Below are positions 62,935 to 64,000 of a stretch of 64,000 nt of DNA, one piece after another (position 1 is the stretch's first letter; each line of letters starts with the position of its first letter). The DNA is from Bugula neritina (Eukaryota; Bryozoa; Gymnolaemata; Cheilostomatida; Bugulidae), in NCBI GenBank assembly GCA_964035545.1, contig OZ037772.1, positions 4,625,733 through 4,689,732 on the forward strand. The letters run 5' to 3'. Position numbers and translations under genes: made by a program. A model generated the notes under the pieces. The model was given only the letters and a program-made list of their open reading frames with translations. It was not told the DNA's origin and did not search any database.

Positions 62935-64000
62935 CTGTAAATAGAAGCATCATATTGTATCAGTTTGGTTTGTATTGGGAAGAAATTGGTAGAGCTCTTT
63001 CAAGCAGACTAGCGTGTTACAGTTAGATTTTGCCAATCAGTAGTTTACTGAGCTTCATGGTTTTTTTGTTTGCGTCATTGTAACCAATCTTCGTTACTTC
63101 GAGCCGAGCCGATACCTGGATTACAGTAAATAGAAACACCTTTGTTATGACTACTGCACTATTACATTATATGTAATCTATGCATGAACAAAGGTTGCTT
63201 GCAGCTAGTTATTGAAACCACTAAACTGAAACTTTATTAGTTATAGTTCAATGATTGAAACAAAGAACTATATACCTACACTGCTCATGCATGGAAGTGA
63301 GTAAATTTGCAAATAGATGACATTGAAGGAAAGCTACATGTTTCTATGCAATCCATAAAAAGTTGTCTTTTCTTAAAAAAGACAACTTGTTTTCAATTGC
63401 GGCATGTTACTTTCAAATGTAAGTTGACATGATCGACATTGGCTCAGTGCTACAGCCCTATGATAATTTTACTACTGTATCTCCTACAACTTTTGCTAGA
63501 ATAAATTCACATAAGAGATAAATACTTTGAGTCAGTTTTTTCTCTAATTTGAAAATCGAAAACTATATATTAAAGCGTATATTATCTTATGACTCTTAAA
63601 CAAAATTTGAAGAGCAGATTAAACTTTCAATATGAAAATAGTTCTCATCATAGAAATGCTTTGGCTTACAGAAACGCTTAATGGATTTAAGATAATCAGT
63701 TATCATGATCTTAAATATTAGCGGCTAAGATAAATAAAAGAATTTAGATCATTATAGAATGAGCTGCATTTTAGTGTAGGTTTTAACTTATAGTTATCGT
63801 TTATATCTGCGGTAATTATGTAACTAGCCGCCACAAACACTGATCTTTGCTTTCATCGCAAACGGTTTTATTTGATTCAATTGAAAGACTCGTTTTCAAG
63901 CTGTGCATAATGTGAATGGAATTTTCTTCCGTAGGAACCATTATAAAGTATTGCAGTTGCCGCTTTTCTTCAATGCAACTATTTCCATGAGGTGAATAAA
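62935..64000. other. Presumed last intron of TRIM-3
   Basis: AT-rich, no exon found; by comparison with TRIM-1 and TRIM-2 (2.4 and 2.8 kb) the next exon would lie beyond the window. Confidence 0.5.

Overview
The window is animal genomic DNA: AT-rich, with GT-AG introns, tandem paralogues in the same orientation, long AT microsatellites and several classes of transposon. A RING/B-box/coiled-coil/beta-propeller (TRIM-type) family, a C2H2 zinc-finger family with its own N-terminal region, Ty3/gypsy elements with tRNA-Leu primer sites, a tRNA-SINE-like head, a hAT-like foldback element and a hammerhead-ribozyme tandem array together suggest a marine invertebrate, perhaps a lophotrochozoan (mollusc, bryozoan or similar). 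That last step is inference. All host genes recognised here lie on the minus strand, so each gene starts at its high coordinate.

Region 1 (1-29.9 kb) is a tandem array of five C2H2 zinc-finger genes, ZnF-1 to ZnF-5 in window order, in units of about 4 kb. Each has a small first coding exon (MSVYHHE...), a ~450-nt second exon encoding a conserved unfamiliar N-terminal region, and a large third exon encoding the fingers. ZnF-2 is intact (about 569 aa, 10 fingers). ZnF-3 and ZnF-5 each carry a one-base frameshift in an A-run. ZnF-1 is cut by the window edge. ZnF-4 is split inside its third exon by an 11.7-kb nested insertion. The outer insert (11209-22941) is an LTR element with identical 213-bp LTRs and a 5-bp target duplication; it encodes two zinc-knuckle proteins and no visible polymerase. 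Inside it sits a nearly pristine Ty3/gypsy element (14706-22697, 392-bp LTRs with one difference) with gag, protease and a polymerase ORF that runs on in frame into a long C-terminal extension with zinc-finger and coiled-coil character.

Region 2 (29.9-32.5 kb) is repeat-rich: (TA)n tracts, a 1,166-bp foldback hAT-like element with an 8-bp target duplication, and three tandem 271-bp units, each carrying a complete type I hammerhead self-cleaving ribozyme (a metazoan retrozyme-like array).

Region 3 (33.2-64 kb) holds tandem TRIM-type genes. TRIM-1 (33244-39878, about 621 aa) and TRIM-2 (44058-55379, about 619 aa) have identical seven-exon structures with matching exon lengths and phases; TRIM-3 is represented only by its last exon at 62798-62934. 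TRIM-2 carries a decayed LINE in its last intron and a 3.9-kb degenerate gypsy element in its B-box/coiled-coil intron. The latter is related to the element in ZnF-4, has the same C-terminal zinc-finger region, and contains an inverted RT fragment. A dead Jockey/CR1-type LINE (59.6-61.7 kb) lies between distant inverted repeats. Two fast-duplicating families that bind nucleic acid or act in ubiquitin transfer are thus interleaved with recently active transposons.
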